Positions 17,598 through 26,190 of a DNA stretch of 61,062 nucleotides are shown here, one piece after another (within the stretch, counting starts at the first letter, position 1; every line of letters starts with the position of its first letter). The stretch lies in assembly GCA_023664455.1 (NCBI GenBank), contig JAMPFM010000011.1, forward strand, positions 1-61,062, written 5' to 3'. Below the pieces are notes generated by a model that was not told where the DNA came from, did not search any database, and worked only from the letters and a program-made list of their open reading frames with translations. The position numbers and the translations under genes were made by a program. The DNA is from Blautia sp. (GTDB lineage Bacteria > Bacillota > Clostridia > Lachnospirales > Lachnospiraceae).

Positions 17598-19391
17598 ATG
17601 AAAAAATTACTTGTTTTCCTAAAAGACTATAAAAAAGAAACCGTCCTGGCGCCGCTTTTTAAAATGTTAGAAGCGGGGTTTGAACTGTTCGTGCCGCTTG
17701 TCATGGCGGCAATTATCGACAACGGCATAGCCGGAAAGGATATCCCTTATGTGCTGAAAATGGGGCTTGTGCTCGTACTCTTAGGCGTGGTAGGACTGGC
17801 GTCTTCCATTACGGCACAGTATTTTGCGGCAAAAGCGGCGGTAGGATTTTCGACGCAGATGAAACATTCCCTTTTTGAACATATTCAGGGACTCTCTTTT
17901 TCCGAGATGGATACGCTGGGGACTTCTACGATGATTACGCGTATGACCTCGGACGCCAATCAGGTGCAGAACGGCATCAACATGGTATTGCGCTTGTTTC
18001 TGCGCTCTCCATTTATTGTGTTTGGCGCAATGGTGATGGCGTTTACGGTCAATGCGAAGGCGGCTTTTATTTTCGTAGTGACCATTCCCTTACTGTCCAT
18101 CGTCGTGTTCGGCATTATGGCAGTCACAATGCCCCTCTATAAGAAAGTACAGGCGGGACTGGACGCAGTACTTGGGAAAACAAGGGAAAACCTGACCGGC
18201 GTAAGAGTCATCCGCGCCTTCCATAAAGAAAAGCAGGAAACCGCAGAATTTGAGCAAAGCAACGCTTCTCTGACAACCTTGCAGCTATTTGTTGGCAAAA
18301 TTTCCGCATTGACCAATCCGGTCACTTATGTGATTGTCAACGCGGCGACGCTTATTTTAATCTATACGGGCGCCGTGCAGGTGGATGAGGGAACGATTAC
18401 CCAGGGCGAAGTCGTGGCGCTTGTGAATTATATGTCGCAGATTCTGATTGAGCTTGTGAAACTTGCCAATCTGATTATTACAATTACGAAAGCGCTCGCC
18501 TGTGCCAACCGGATTCAGGGCGTTTTCGAGATGAAATCCAGTATGGAATGGAAGGAAGCGACAGAGGCGGCTGCTACTGGGCAAAGCGTTGCTGCTGGTA
18601 AGAATGCCGGTCAGAGCGCGGCTGTTGGGCAAAGCATTGCCGTCATGAACTCTGCCGACGCAGACCTTTATGCAGTGGAATTTGACCATGTTTCCATGAC
18701 CTATCATGGGGCGGGGGCGGAATCCTTGAGCGACATTGATTTTAAGGTGAAAAAAGGACAGACCATCGGCATCATTGGCGGAACCGGCTCCGGGAAATCC
18801 TCTCTGGTGCACCTGATTCCCCGGTTTTATGATGTGACGAAAGGCTGTGTCAGGGTAAACGGCAGGGACGTAAGGGAATACGATAGGGAAACCCTGCGCA
18901 ATAAAGTGGGGATGGTCATGCAGAAAGCCGTACTTTTTCAGGGAAGCATCCGGGATAACCTCTATTGGGGAAAGCAGGACGCCTCTTTGGAAGAACTGGA
19001 AAGCGCATTGGAAATATCCCAGTCCAAAGAATTTGTAGACGCAAAGCCGGGGCGGTTAGAGGAGCGCATAGCCCAGGGCGGGAAGAACTTATCCGGCGGA
19101 CAGAGGCAGCGGCTGACGATTGCCAGAGCCATTGTCAGAAAGCCGGAAATCCTGATTCTGGACGATAGCGCTTCGGTGCTGGACTATGCGACCGACGCCA
19201 GACTGCGGAAGGCGATTCGGGATATGGGTGGGGAAATGACCGTCTTCATCGTATCCCAGCGAACTTCATCCATCCAGTATGCAGATAAGATTATCGTGTT
19301 AGAAGATGGGCAGATGGCGGGCATCGGGACGCATGAAGAACTGCTGGCGGACTGTGAAGTATATCGGGAAATCTATGAGTCCCAGGCGTGA
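17598..19391 (+). CDS. heterodimeric ABC exporter, subunit with degenerate ATPase site
   Basis: The 597-residue half-transporter has six membrane helices (about residues 1-300) and a C-terminal ATPase domain with Walker A GGTGSGKSS and signature LSGGQRQR. The Walker B region reads LILDDSAS: the catalytic Glu is replaced by Asp, as in the TM287 half of TM287/TM288-type exporters. A low-complexity insertion rich in Gly, Gln, Ala and Ser (about residues 322-350, with AAGKNAGQSAAVGQS) links the two domains and is longer than usual. The next gene supplies the canonical half. Substrate unknown; such pairs commonly export drugs, lipids or peptides. Confidence 0.92.
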   Translation: MKKLLVFLKDYKKETVLAPLFKMLEAGFELFVPLVMAAIIDNGIAGKDIPYVLKMGLVLVLLGVVGLASSITAQYFAAKAAVGFSTQMKHSLFEHIQGLSFSEMDTLGTSTMITRMTSDANQVQNGINMVLRLFLRSPFIVFGAMVMAFTVNAKAAFIFVVTIPLLSIVVFGIMAVTMPLYKKVQAGLDAVLGKTRENLTGVRVIRAFHKEKQETAEFEQSNASLTTLQLFVGKISALTNPVTYVIVNAATLILIYTGAVQVDEGTITQGEVVALVNYMSQILIELVKLANLIITITKALACANRIQGVFEMKSSMEWKEATEAAATGQSVAAGKNAGQSAAVGQSIAVMNSADADLYAVEFDHVSMTYHGAGAESLSDIDFKVKKGQTIGIIGGTGSGKSSLVHLIPRFYDVTKGCVRVNGRDVREYDRETLRNKVGMVMQKAVLFQGSIRDNLYWGKQDASLEELESALEISQSKEFVDAKPGRLEERIAQGGKNLSGGQRQRLTIARAIVRKPEILILDDSASVLDYATDARLRKAIRDMGGEMTVFIVSQRTSSIQYADKIIVLEDGQMAGIGTHEELLADCEVYREIYESQA

Positions 19392-19496
19392 TGAATTGAT
19401 TTCTGTAGGTATGATGGGAAATATTTTGTTAGAGATGATGCGGGGAAACAGAGATTCCCTGCCAGAGAGTTGTATGAGAAACTGGAGGAGCGGCGT

Positions 19497-21251
19497 ATGA
19501 CGAAGAAAAGGAAAGTCAGACAGAAAGACACTTTGAAAAAGGTGCTTCGCTATGTGAAAAAGTATTGGATTTATCTGGTGTTGTCTATCGTGGCGGCAGC
19601 AGTTACCGTTGCATTTACTTTATATCTGCCAATTTTAACGGGACGGGCAATCGACTTGATTATCCAGAAAGGTCAGGTAGATTTTCCGGGGATTTTCGTT
19701 ATTTTAAAACAAATGGCAGTGGTAATCCTTCTTACAGCCCTTGCCCAATGGCTGATGAATGTCTGCAACAATAAGATGACCTATCGGATTGTACAGGACG
19801 TCAGGGACGAGGCATTCCATAAAATAGAGATTCTGCCATTAAAATATATTGACGGACACTCCTACGGCGAGATTGTGAGCCGCGTCATTGCGGACGTGGA
19901 TCAGTTTGCCGATGGTCTGTTGATGGGATTTACCCAGTTTTTCACCGGCGTCATTACGATTGTCGGGACGTTGGGCTTCATGCTGAGTATTCATGTCGGG
20001 ATTACGGGCGTAGTCGTATTAATTACCCCGCTTTCTTTTCTAGTGGCTGGATTTATTGCCAAAAAAACGTTTACCATGTTTAAAGTGCAATCGGAAACGA
20101 GGGGGGAGCAGACCGCGTATATTGATGAAATGATAGGAAATCAGAAGCTTGTACAGGCTTTTTCCCATGAAGAAGAGTCCCTCAATAAATTTGACGAGAT
20201 TAACGAAAGGCTGCAAAAGGCTTCCCTGCGGGCAATTTTCTTTTCTTCTATCACCAATCCATCGACCCGGTTTGTCAACAATCTGGTCTATGCGGGCGTG
20301 GCGATTACGGGTGCAGTCTATGCGATTCGAGGCGGTATCAGCGTGGGTCAGCTATCCTGTTTCCTGAGTTATGCGAATCAGTATACGAAACCTTTTAACG
20401 AAATATCCGGCGTGGTGACGGAACTACAAAACGCTCTTGCCTGTGCGGCGAGGATTTTTGAACTCATCGAGGAAGAGGCGCAGGTTCCCGAACCGGAAAA
20501 CGCCGTTGTGCTGCAGCATGCAGACGGTACAGTGGCATTAGAAGACGTATCCTTCTCTTATGTGCCGGATAAAAAACTGATTCAGCATTTTCATCTATCG
20601 GTTTATCCGGGGCAGCGAATCGCCATCGTCGGACCTACCGGCTGTGGGAAAACGACGGTTATCAACCTTCTGATGCGTTTCTATGACGTAGATAGCGGCA
20701 CAATCTGCGTGAACGGATACGATATCCGGGAAGTGACGAGAAAAAGTCTCCGCGAAAACTACGGCATGGTACTACAGGAAACCTGGCTAAAGAGCGGAAC
20801 GATACGGGAAAATATCATGATGGGAAAACCGGACGCCACCCAGGAAGAAGTCATTGCAGCGGCGAAAGCGTCTCATGCCCATAGTTTTATCAAACGTTTA
20901 CCGGACGGATATGATACAGTGATTACAGAGGACGGCGGCAATCTCTCGCAGGGACAGAAACAGCTTCTATGCATTACGAGGGTCATGCTCTGCTTACCGC
21001 CGATGCTGATTTTAGATGAGGCAACTTCTTCCATTGATACGAGAACCGAAAGCAAGATTCAACAGGCTTTTGCCACCATGATGAAGGGCAGAACCAGCTT
21101 TATCGTAGCGCACAGGCTTTCCACAATTAAGGAAGCGGACGTTATCTTAGTCATGAAAGATGGAAATATCATAGAACAGGGAAATCATGAAACACTGCTT
21201 TCGATGAACGGATTCTATGCGAAACTATATCAGAGTCAGTTTGCAAGATAG
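19497..21251 (+). CDS. heterodimeric ABC exporter, catalytically complete subunit
   Basis: The 584-residue half-transporter has six membrane helices and an ATPase domain with Walker A GPTGCGKTT, signature LSQGQKQLL and intact Walker B LILDEATS. The LSQGQ form and intact Glu match the TM288-type partner of the preceding protein. GGAGG lies about 9 bases before ATG 19497. The 105 bases between the two genes contain an in-frame, coding-looking stretch (YDGKYFVRDD, then FPARELYEKLEERR) with no ATG, so a longer form from a TTG at 19470 cannot be ruled out. Confidence 0.92.
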   Translation: MTKKRKVRQKDTLKKVLRYVKKYWIYLVLSIVAAAVTVAFTLYLPILTGRAIDLIIQKGQVDFPGIFVILKQMAVVILLTALAQWLMNVCNNKMTYRIVQDVRDEAFHKIEILPLKYIDGHSYGEIVSRVIADVDQFADGLLMGFTQFFTGVITIVGTLGFMLSIHVGITGVVVLITPLSFLVAGFIAKKTFTMFKVQSETRGEQTAYIDEMIGNQKLVQAFSHEEESLNKFDEINERLQKASLRAIFFSSITNPSTRFVNNLVYAGVAITGAVYAIRGGISVGQLSCFLSYANQYTKPFNEISGVVTELQNALACAARIFELIEEEAQVPEPENAVVLQHADGTVALEDVSFSYVPDKKLIQHFHLSVYPGQRIAIVGPTGCGKTTVINLLMRFYDVDSGTICVNGYDIREVTRKSLRENYGMVLQETWLKSGTIRENIMMGKPDATQEEVIAAAKASHAHSFIKRLPDGYDTVITEDGGNLSQGQKQLLCITRVMLCLPPMLILDEATSSIDTRTESKIQQAFATMMKGRTSFIVAHRLSTIKEADVILVMKDGNIIEQGNHETLLSMNGFYAKLYQSQFAR

Positions 21252-21270
21252 GAAAAAGACAAACAAAAAA

Positions 21271-21341
21271 CAGGGGCAGTAGGAATCGAACCCACATCGA
21301 TGGTTTTGGAGACCACTGTTCTACCTTTGAACTATGCCCCT
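21271..21341 (-). tRNA. tRNA-Trp (anticodon CCA)
   Basis: On the minus strand the 71-base sequence folds as a cloverleaf. The acceptor stem pairs AGGGGCA with TGCCCCT, and the D stem pairs GTTC with GAAC. The anticodon stem GTGGT / ACCAT encloses loop CTCCAAA with anticodon CCA. The T arm is GTGGG-TTCGATT-CCTAC, and the discriminator is G. The CCA end is not encoded. T-rich sequence follows at the 3' side. Confidence 0.96.
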
Positions 21342-21384
21342 ATTGCATAGGTGGAAAAAGACTTGCTTTTAATCACCGGAAATT

Positions 21385-21413
21385 ATTATAGCATGGTGGG
21401 GATGATTTAGCAA
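21385..21413 (-). promoter_or_regulatory. promoter of tRNA-Trp
   Basis: On the minus strand TTGCTA (21413-21408) and TATAAT (21390-21385) are 17 bases apart, about 45 bases upstream of the tRNA. Confidence 0.75.
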
Positions 21414-21491
21414 GAGATTTTTCAGGGTTTGTGCGGAAAGTGCCCCGCACGGAAAATAATTTTCAGTCAGCATTTAGGTTGAGGAGTGGCC

Positions 21492-21547
21492 CAGCAGACA
21501 TGAATCCCGCGAAGGCGCGCTCTTGCTCCGTGAAAAACGCAGCGGTA
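21492..21547 (-). repeat. half copy of the palindromic element, copy B (type 2 arm)
   Basis: The sequence from CAGCAGACATGAATCCCGCG to ACGCAGCGGTA matches, with a few changes, the reverse complement of the right half of the element at 30826-30971. It stops inside the core, so only one arm and half the core remain. It lies directly before the ribosome-binding site of the small lipoprotein gene. Confidence 0.75.
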
Positions 21548-21559
21548 GAGGAGGATACC

Positions 21560-21931
21560 ATGAAAAAGAAATTATATTGCAGTATTTGTTTGTTATGTTT
21601 CGCAGTAATTATACTATGTGCATGTGGAAAACGAGAACAGGAATTAGAAAATATGACTACAGAGGTTAAGGATGATTATGCTGCAATCATTTGGGAAGGC
21701 AAAACATATGTTCCCTATTGTGCCATATCAAAGAAGGATTGTGATGACCAGATTGGCATTGTAGATGATGACGAAGATAATAGAGTTTATGAGTACAAAG
21801 GCTATTCTTCCGACGAATGGATTGTTAACTCTTACATTTCCGGTCTTATGGATGGTTGCATGCTGTACAAGGAAATTAGCGTATCCAACATACCAGATGG
21901 CTTAGAATCAGAATATGAATGGAACAACTAA
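21560..21931 (+). CDS. small lipoprotein of unknown function
   Basis: The 123-residue protein begins with a lipoprotein signal (MKKKLYCSICLLCFAVIILC, cleavage before the Cys of CACG). The mature part is acidic, with a DDDEDN stretch and several Tyr/Trp residues. It should be anchored on the outer face of the membrane. No known domain is recognised. GAGGAGG precedes the ATG at 21560. The leader just before that is a truncated palindromic element, so its expression signals may derive from the insertion. It ends exactly where the opposing coiled-coil gene ends. Confidence 0.65.
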   Translation: MKKKLYCSICLLCFAVIILCACGKREQELENMTTEVKDDYAAIIWEGKTYVPYCAISKKDCDDQIGIVDDDEDNRVYEYKGYSSDEWIVNSYISGLMDGCMLYKEISVSNIPDGLESEYEWNN

Positions 21932-22192
21932 TTATGCCAATTTTTGAAGTTTTTCAGAATGTTCACGAATAACATTTTTCATAACATCAATATCGGCTTG
22001 CATTGCTTCAATTTGAGATATACCGCTTTTATATCGATTGTATGTACTTGTATAGCATGATTCGATATTTTGCAGTCGTGGAAGAATATCATTTTCATTT
22101 TGTAATTTTAAAAGTTGGATATCATCTTTGATTGGCTGCAGCTTCTTGTCTAATAAATCAGATATCGCAAGTAATAATTCATTATCTGTCAT
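21932..22192 (-). CDS. small coiled-coil protein of unknown function
   Basis: The 86-residue protein is almost wholly helical with heptad-like Leu/Ile spacing (LLLAISDLLDKKLQPI, then DIQLLKLQNENDILPRLQNI) and no membrane segment. Proteins of this kind, starting MTDNELLLAIS, are common as unnamed small proteins in Lachnospiraceae. A strong AAAGGAGG lies before the ATG at 22192. The frame is open back to 22246, but that start has no good site. Function unknown. It may be a structural or adaptor protein. Confidence 0.65.
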   Translation of the reverse strand: MTDNELLLAISDLLDKKLQPIKDDIQLLKLQNENDILPRLQNIESCYTSTYNRYKSGISQIEAMQADIDVMKNVIREHSEKLQKLA

Positions 22193-22346
22193 ATTCGCAC
22201 CTCCTTTATCATGACTGAAAACCATTGATTGGATACAGTATATCATAACTGAAGAGTAAAGTCTATTCCATTATCATGCATGGAAATCAATTTTCAATCG
22301 CTCGTAAACGTGGAACAGATTCACATTGCACAGGTCATTTTGAACA

Positions 22347-22414
22347 GGCAGGGCAGACAGAAAGCCCACGAAGGAGCGAGAGCGTGCCTTCGCGGGCTTT
22401 CTGTCTGCCCTGCC
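22347..22414 (+). repeat. short copy of the palindromic element, copy C (type 2 arms, no inner hairpin)
   Basis: GGCAGGGCAGACAGAAAGCC (from 22347) pairs over 21 perfect bases with its complement ending at 22414. After one mismatch, CGAAGG pairs with CCTTCG. The loop AGCGAGAGCGTG is the conserved core motif of the family. It lies 24 bases past the recQ stop codon and could also end or protect that transcript, though no T run follows. Confidence 0.8.
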
Positions 22415-22437
22415 GCCCCGAACGCTGAATATTACCC

Positions 22438-24378
22438 CTACAAATCCTCTTCCTCCCCAAAATAAAATTTTTCCCACACGCCGCCGGTATACTCCCGGAT
22501 GACGCCGAGAAAACGCTCCCCATAGCGGGTAAATTTGTTTTCCCCAACACCGATGACCTGCAGCATTTCCGACTTCGTGAAAGGACATTTCACACACATA
22601 TCGACCAGCGTTTTATCTGCAAAAATAATATAGGGCGGCATCTGTTCTTCCCTCGCGATATCCGTGCGCAGCTCGCGGAGTTGTTCAAACAGTTCAAGAC
22701 CTCTGGAATTTAAAAGGTCGGAGCGTCTTGCCTTGCCGGGAGCTTTCTTTTTCTTTGTCGTAGAAACTGCCGGATAGGACTCTGCTGAGGACGAAGAATC
22801 ATCCAGTGGCGTATCGTCTGTTTTTTTGGCACGCCTAAAAATGACACGCCTGTCACCACTTAAAACCTGGAATGCGCCAGGAGGCGTTTTTAAAAGGGCG
22901 TATTTGTCATTGGTCTGGAAAAGTAGTTTTTCCAGAATCATCTGTTGGATGATCTGTTTGATTTCTGCCTCTTCCATATCCTCCAAAGCGCCATAACAGG
23001 AGTACGAATAAACGCCGTATTCCTGCAGTTTGGCGCGCCTACTGCCTGCAAGGGTTCCAGCGATGACATTGATGCCGTAACGCTGTCCCAATGCCTGAAT
23101 ACAGGAAATAATACTTTTCGCAGCTTCCGTCCTATCGATTTCTTCATATTCCCGCAGACAATTCAGGCAGTTTGAGCAGGAGTCCTCGCCCGTTTCCCCG
23201 AAATAGCGCAGGATATACGCCCGGAGACAGGAAGTGGTCGTGCAGTAGCCGGTCATTGCGCGCAGCCGCTCCTCATCCCTTTCCCTGATGGCAGCGGCGT
23301 CCATATCCGTCATATCCGCAGCCGGCTCTTTATTGTCCAGCAAAAAGCGGTTAATCATGATATCCTGTGCAGAATAAAGCAGGATACAACTGGCTTTTTC
23401 CCCGTCCCTGCCGGCGCGTCCGGCTTCTTGATAATAATTCTCTAGGCTCTGCGGCATGTTATAATGAATCACATAGCGGACATTGGATTTGTCGATGCCC
23501 ATGCCGAAAGCGTTGGTTGCAATCATGATGGGTCTGTTATCGTAGATAAAATCTTCTTGATTCTGTTTGCGCTCCTCTGCACTCAGACCCGCATGATATC
23601 TGGTTACTAAAATGCCTTCTTCGGATAACTTTTCATAGAGCGTATCCACGTTTTTCCTAGTGGCGCAGTAGATGATGCCGCTTTCTAAAGCATGTTCCAT
23701 GATATAATTTCTGACATAAGTGTCTTTTTTTCGTGGCGTTTCCACGGCGAAATAGAGGTTTTTGCGGTCAAATCCCGTGATAAGGATTTGGGGATTTTGC
23801 AGTGCAAGGGAAGAGACGATATCTTCTTTGACCTTATCGGTCGCGGTCGCAGTAAAGGCGCTGACAATGGGACGCGCTTTCAGCCTTTTGATAAATTGTA
23901 CGATTTTCAGATAGCTTGGGCGGAAATCCTGTCCCCATTGGGAAATGCAGTGTGCTTCGTCAATGGTCAGCATGGAAATTTCCACACGTTCAGTAAAGGC
24001 AAGGAAATCATAGCTTTCCAGCCGTTCCGGCGCCACATAGATGATTTTATACTGCCCGCCAGCCGCCAGACGCAGGGCTTTGGCTATCTGGACTTCGCTT
24101 AAAGAGCTGTTGATATAGGCGGCGTGGATACCCGCCTGGTTTAAGGCCTGTACCTGGTCTTTCATAAGGGAAATCAGAGGGGAAATTACCAGTGTGATAC
24201 CCGGCAGAAGAAGCGCGGGCGCCTGATAGCAGATAGATTTTCCCGCGCCCGTCGGCATGATGCCGAGTACATCTTTCCCTGCAAGAATGTTGTCGATTAG
24301 AATTTCCTGCCCTTCCCGGAATGTGGAATAGCCGAAATATTTTTTCAAAATTTCGTATTTATTCATGGTTTTTCTCAT
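22438..24378 (-). CDS. recQ: ATP-dependent DNA helicase RecQ
   Basis: The protein of up to 646 residues is a 3'-5' helicase for replication-fork and recombination repair. It has Walker A MPTGAGKSICYQ (about residue 43), the DEAH box TIDEAHCISQWG, motif VI QEAGRAGRDG and a zinc-binding region with four cysteines (CLRAYILRYFG...CSNCLNC). A winged-helix region and a C-terminal HRDC domain (LFEQLRELRTDIAREEQMPP onward) follow. Length is typical of bacterial RecQ with one HRDC. The start may be ATG 24378 or 24366 (MNKYEILKKYFG); neither has a strong ribosome-binding site. Confidence 0.95.
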   Translation of the reverse strand: MRKTMNKYEILKKYFGYSTFREGQEILIDNILAGKDVLGIMPTGAGKSICYQAPALLLPGITLVISPLISLMKDQVQALNQAGIHAAYINSSLSEVQIAKALRLAAGGQYKIIYVAPERLESYDFLAFTERVEISMLTIDEAHCISQWGQDFRPSYLKIVQFIKRLKARPIVSAFTATATDKVKEDIVSSLALQNPQILITGFDRKNLYFAVETPRKKDTYVRNYIMEHALESGIIYCATRKNVDTLYEKLSEEGILVTRYHAGLSAEERKQNQEDFIYDNRPIMIATNAFGMGIDKSNVRYVIHYNMPQSLENYYQEAGRAGRDGEKASCILLYSAQDIMINRFLLDNKEPAADMTDMDAAAIRERDEERLRAMTGYCTTTSCLRAYILRYFGETGEDSCSNCLNCLREYEEIDRTEAAKSIISCIQALGQRYGINVIAGTLAGSRRAKLQEYGVYSYSCYGALEDMEEAEIKQIIQQMILEKLLFQTNDKYALLKTPPGAFQVLSGDRRVIFRRAKKTDDTPLDDSSSSAESYPAVSTTKKKKAPGKARRSDLLNSRGLELFEQLRELRTDIAREEQMPPYIIFADKTLVDMCVKCPFTKSEMLQVIGVGENKFTRYGERFLGVIREYTGGVWEKFYFGEEEDL

Positions 24379-24439
24379 TTCGTTTTCATTTGTTTTGTTG
24401 TTGCCTTACTTTTGTAATATCTGTGTGTCAAAAGGCGTT

Positions 24440-25183
24440 TTATGCATAATCGAATTTTTTCCAATAAGAAATTACAGTTTTTATCATACTATAGATTGCG
24501 CCATATGTCATCAGCGATAGAAAAATTTTGACTGTCTGCGCCGATTGGAAGAAATCTGTATCTGTGCGCAGCGTCATGACGTTATCGAGGGGCGGAAGCG
24601 TCCAGAGTATGTATTTCAGAATTGGAAATTCTTTGATGACGGAGGTCTGGATGATGGTCAATACAGTGACTAATGTGGTCAATAATGCAGCTTGTTTTTG
24701 ATTGTGCATAACGGCGGGAGGAAAAAGGCTTCCGAGGGAACCGCCTGCAAAGGCGCAGCCATTTAGTAGGAAAAAAGCATTGACGATATCGAATATCCTA
24801 AGCGGTCTATCAAAGAGCCCTAAGGGGCTTTTGATATGGACGATAAGCGGAACTATGAGACAGATTAAGGATACCATACACCCAAGAACAAGCAGGAAAA
24901 CGATTTTGCTAATATAATAAAGCAGCTTATTTTTGATTCGTAGAAAGATGATTTGTTCGATGGCGGTATTTTCACTGGAGGGTATGCCGAAGCCGACCCA
25001 TGCCATGATGATAAAAACCGGGAAGCCGGTCATGGAAAAACCGCTTACGACGCTAAGTGGGCCGACGCTGTACATCATGGATAGGATGATAAGCAGACAT
25101 AGCAAGGGCATAAGGAATTTGTTCCCTTTGAAATAGACTCGAAGCTCATAGATGAGTAATTCTGTTAATTTTTTGATATTCAT
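24440..25183 (-). CDS. ABC-2-type transporter membrane protein
   Basis: The 247-residue protein has about six hydrophobic helices and no catalytic domain. Together with the ATPase gene 33 bases upstream it should form an ABC transporter with separate subunits. The N-terminal KKLTELLIYELRVYFKGNK, then a first helix, is the usual beginning of ABC-2 permeases for antimicrobial-peptide or lipid export. The substrate is unknown. The short spacing and shared strand indicate co-transcription with the ATPase from the promoter at 26073-26101. Confidence 0.8.
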   Translation of the reverse strand: MNIKKLTELLIYELRVYFKGNKFLMPLLCLLIILSMMYSVGPLSVVSGFSMTGFPVFIIMAWVGFGIPSSENTAIEQIIFLRIKNKLLYYISKIVFLLVLGCMVSLICLIVPLIVHIKSPLGLFDRPLRIFDIVNAFFLLNGCAFAGGSLGSLFPPAVMHNQKQAALLTTLVTVLTIIQTSVIKEFPILKYILWTLPPLDNVMTLRTDTDFFQSAQTVKIFLSLMTYGAIYSMIKTVISYWKKFDYA

Positions 25184-25215
25184 ATGGTATTACCCCGTAT
25201 TTATTGCATCTTTTT

Positions 25216-26022
25216 TTATTCTTTTTCTATACGTTCCATGAAGCGGAGTTTCCAGCCTTGCATGAGCAGAGGCGCAAGCTGTTTATCGCAGTCTTCCTCT
25301 TTTAGTTGCAATTTGTAATAACGTCCACTTTTGGACATTTTGTCATCTGGTTGTAAATGTCCCGGATTTTCCAGAAGAAGGGAGTATATGGCGGTGATTT
25401 TAGGTTTGTAGATTGTCAGCTCACCATCTACAAGGACGTAAGAAATTTCCGCGATTGCATCTACAAGTCGGGGTTCGTGGCATGCCATAAAGAGAGTAAC
25501 GCCTTCCTTTTGCAGATAGTTTACTTTTTCCAGAAATACGCTCTGGGATTTTGCGTCCTGCCCGGACAGAGGCTCGTCTAAAAGCAGAACGTCAGGCTTT
25601 TGGAGAAATGCCTGTATGACGCCCACTTTCTGTAAGGAACCTTTGGAAAGGACGGGCATCCGGGTATCCAGTAAGCCATCCAGAAAGAAGTCTTCGGCTA
25701 AGGTTTCCACGCGATGTTTTGCCCTGATGCAATCCATTCCGCCGATAGCGCCCATACGAGATAAGTATTCCCTTGCTGTGAGCGGTGTGGACGGAAATTT
25801 TTCGGGAACATAGTGGAAAAGAAGAGGGGAAGCGTAAGAAACTTGGCTCGAATCAGGGGAAATCAGACCGGCAATAAGCTTCAACAAGGTACTTTTACCG
25901 CAGCCGTTTGCGCCTAAAAAGGCGATAGACGTATCCTTCTGGAATACTTGGCTGATATTGGATAAAACGGATTTGCCGTCATATTTTTTGGTAACGTTCT
26001 GTAGTCTGATAAGTTCCATGCT
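25216..26022 (-). CDS. ABC transporter ATP-binding protein
   Basis: The 268-residue ATPase has Walker A GANGCGKSTLLK (about residue 40), a modified signature LSKGSLQKVG, Walker B DVLLLDEPLSGQD and the H-loop MACHEP. The tail beyond residue 210 is poorly conserved. LSKG in place of LSGG is tolerated in this transporter group. The ATG at 26022 gives the standard MELIRLQNVTKKY start with GAAAGGA upstream. The frame extends to 26082 without support. It pairs with the membrane protein downstream. Confidence 0.88.
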   Translation of the reverse strand, partial: SMELIRLQNVTKKYDGKSVLSNISQVFQKDTSIAFLGANGCGKSTLLKLIAGLISPDSSQVSYASPLLFHYVPEKFPSTPLTAREYLSRMGAIGGMDCIRAKHRVETLAEDFFLDGLLDTRMPVLSKGSLQKVGVIQAFLQKPDVLLLDEPLSGQDAKSQSVFLEKVNYLQKEGVTLFMACHEPRLVDAIAEISYVLVDGELTIYKPKITAIYSLLLENPGHLQPDDKMSKSGRYYKLQLKEEDCDKQLAPLLMQGWKLRFMERIEKE

Positions 26023-26072
26023 GCACTGGAGTCCTTTCCGTGAAAAGTATACGGCCAGGAGCCGTCTGTATG

Positions 26073-26101
26073 ATTTTACCACAGAGACCTTTGAAAAACA
26101 A
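26073..26101 (-). promoter_or_regulatory. promoter of the two-gene ABC transporter
   Basis: On the minus strand TTGTTT (26101-26096) and TAAAAT (26078-26073) are 17 bases apart, with TG one base before the -10. A small hairpin (ACGGC / GCCGT) follows in the leader. Confidence 0.6.
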
Positions 26102-26190
26102 CTATGGACGAAGCCTTCCCGGATATGGTAGACTAAAATTACATTGTGGAAATCAATTTTCGCAGATAAACTGGATGGGAGGAATGAAAA

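Noticed and set aside
22274-22597. 107- and 71-residue minus-strand frames at the recQ end
   Set aside because: Both cross the palindromic element C and recQ in other frames; repeated Ala/Arg-rich motifs come from the stem sequence.
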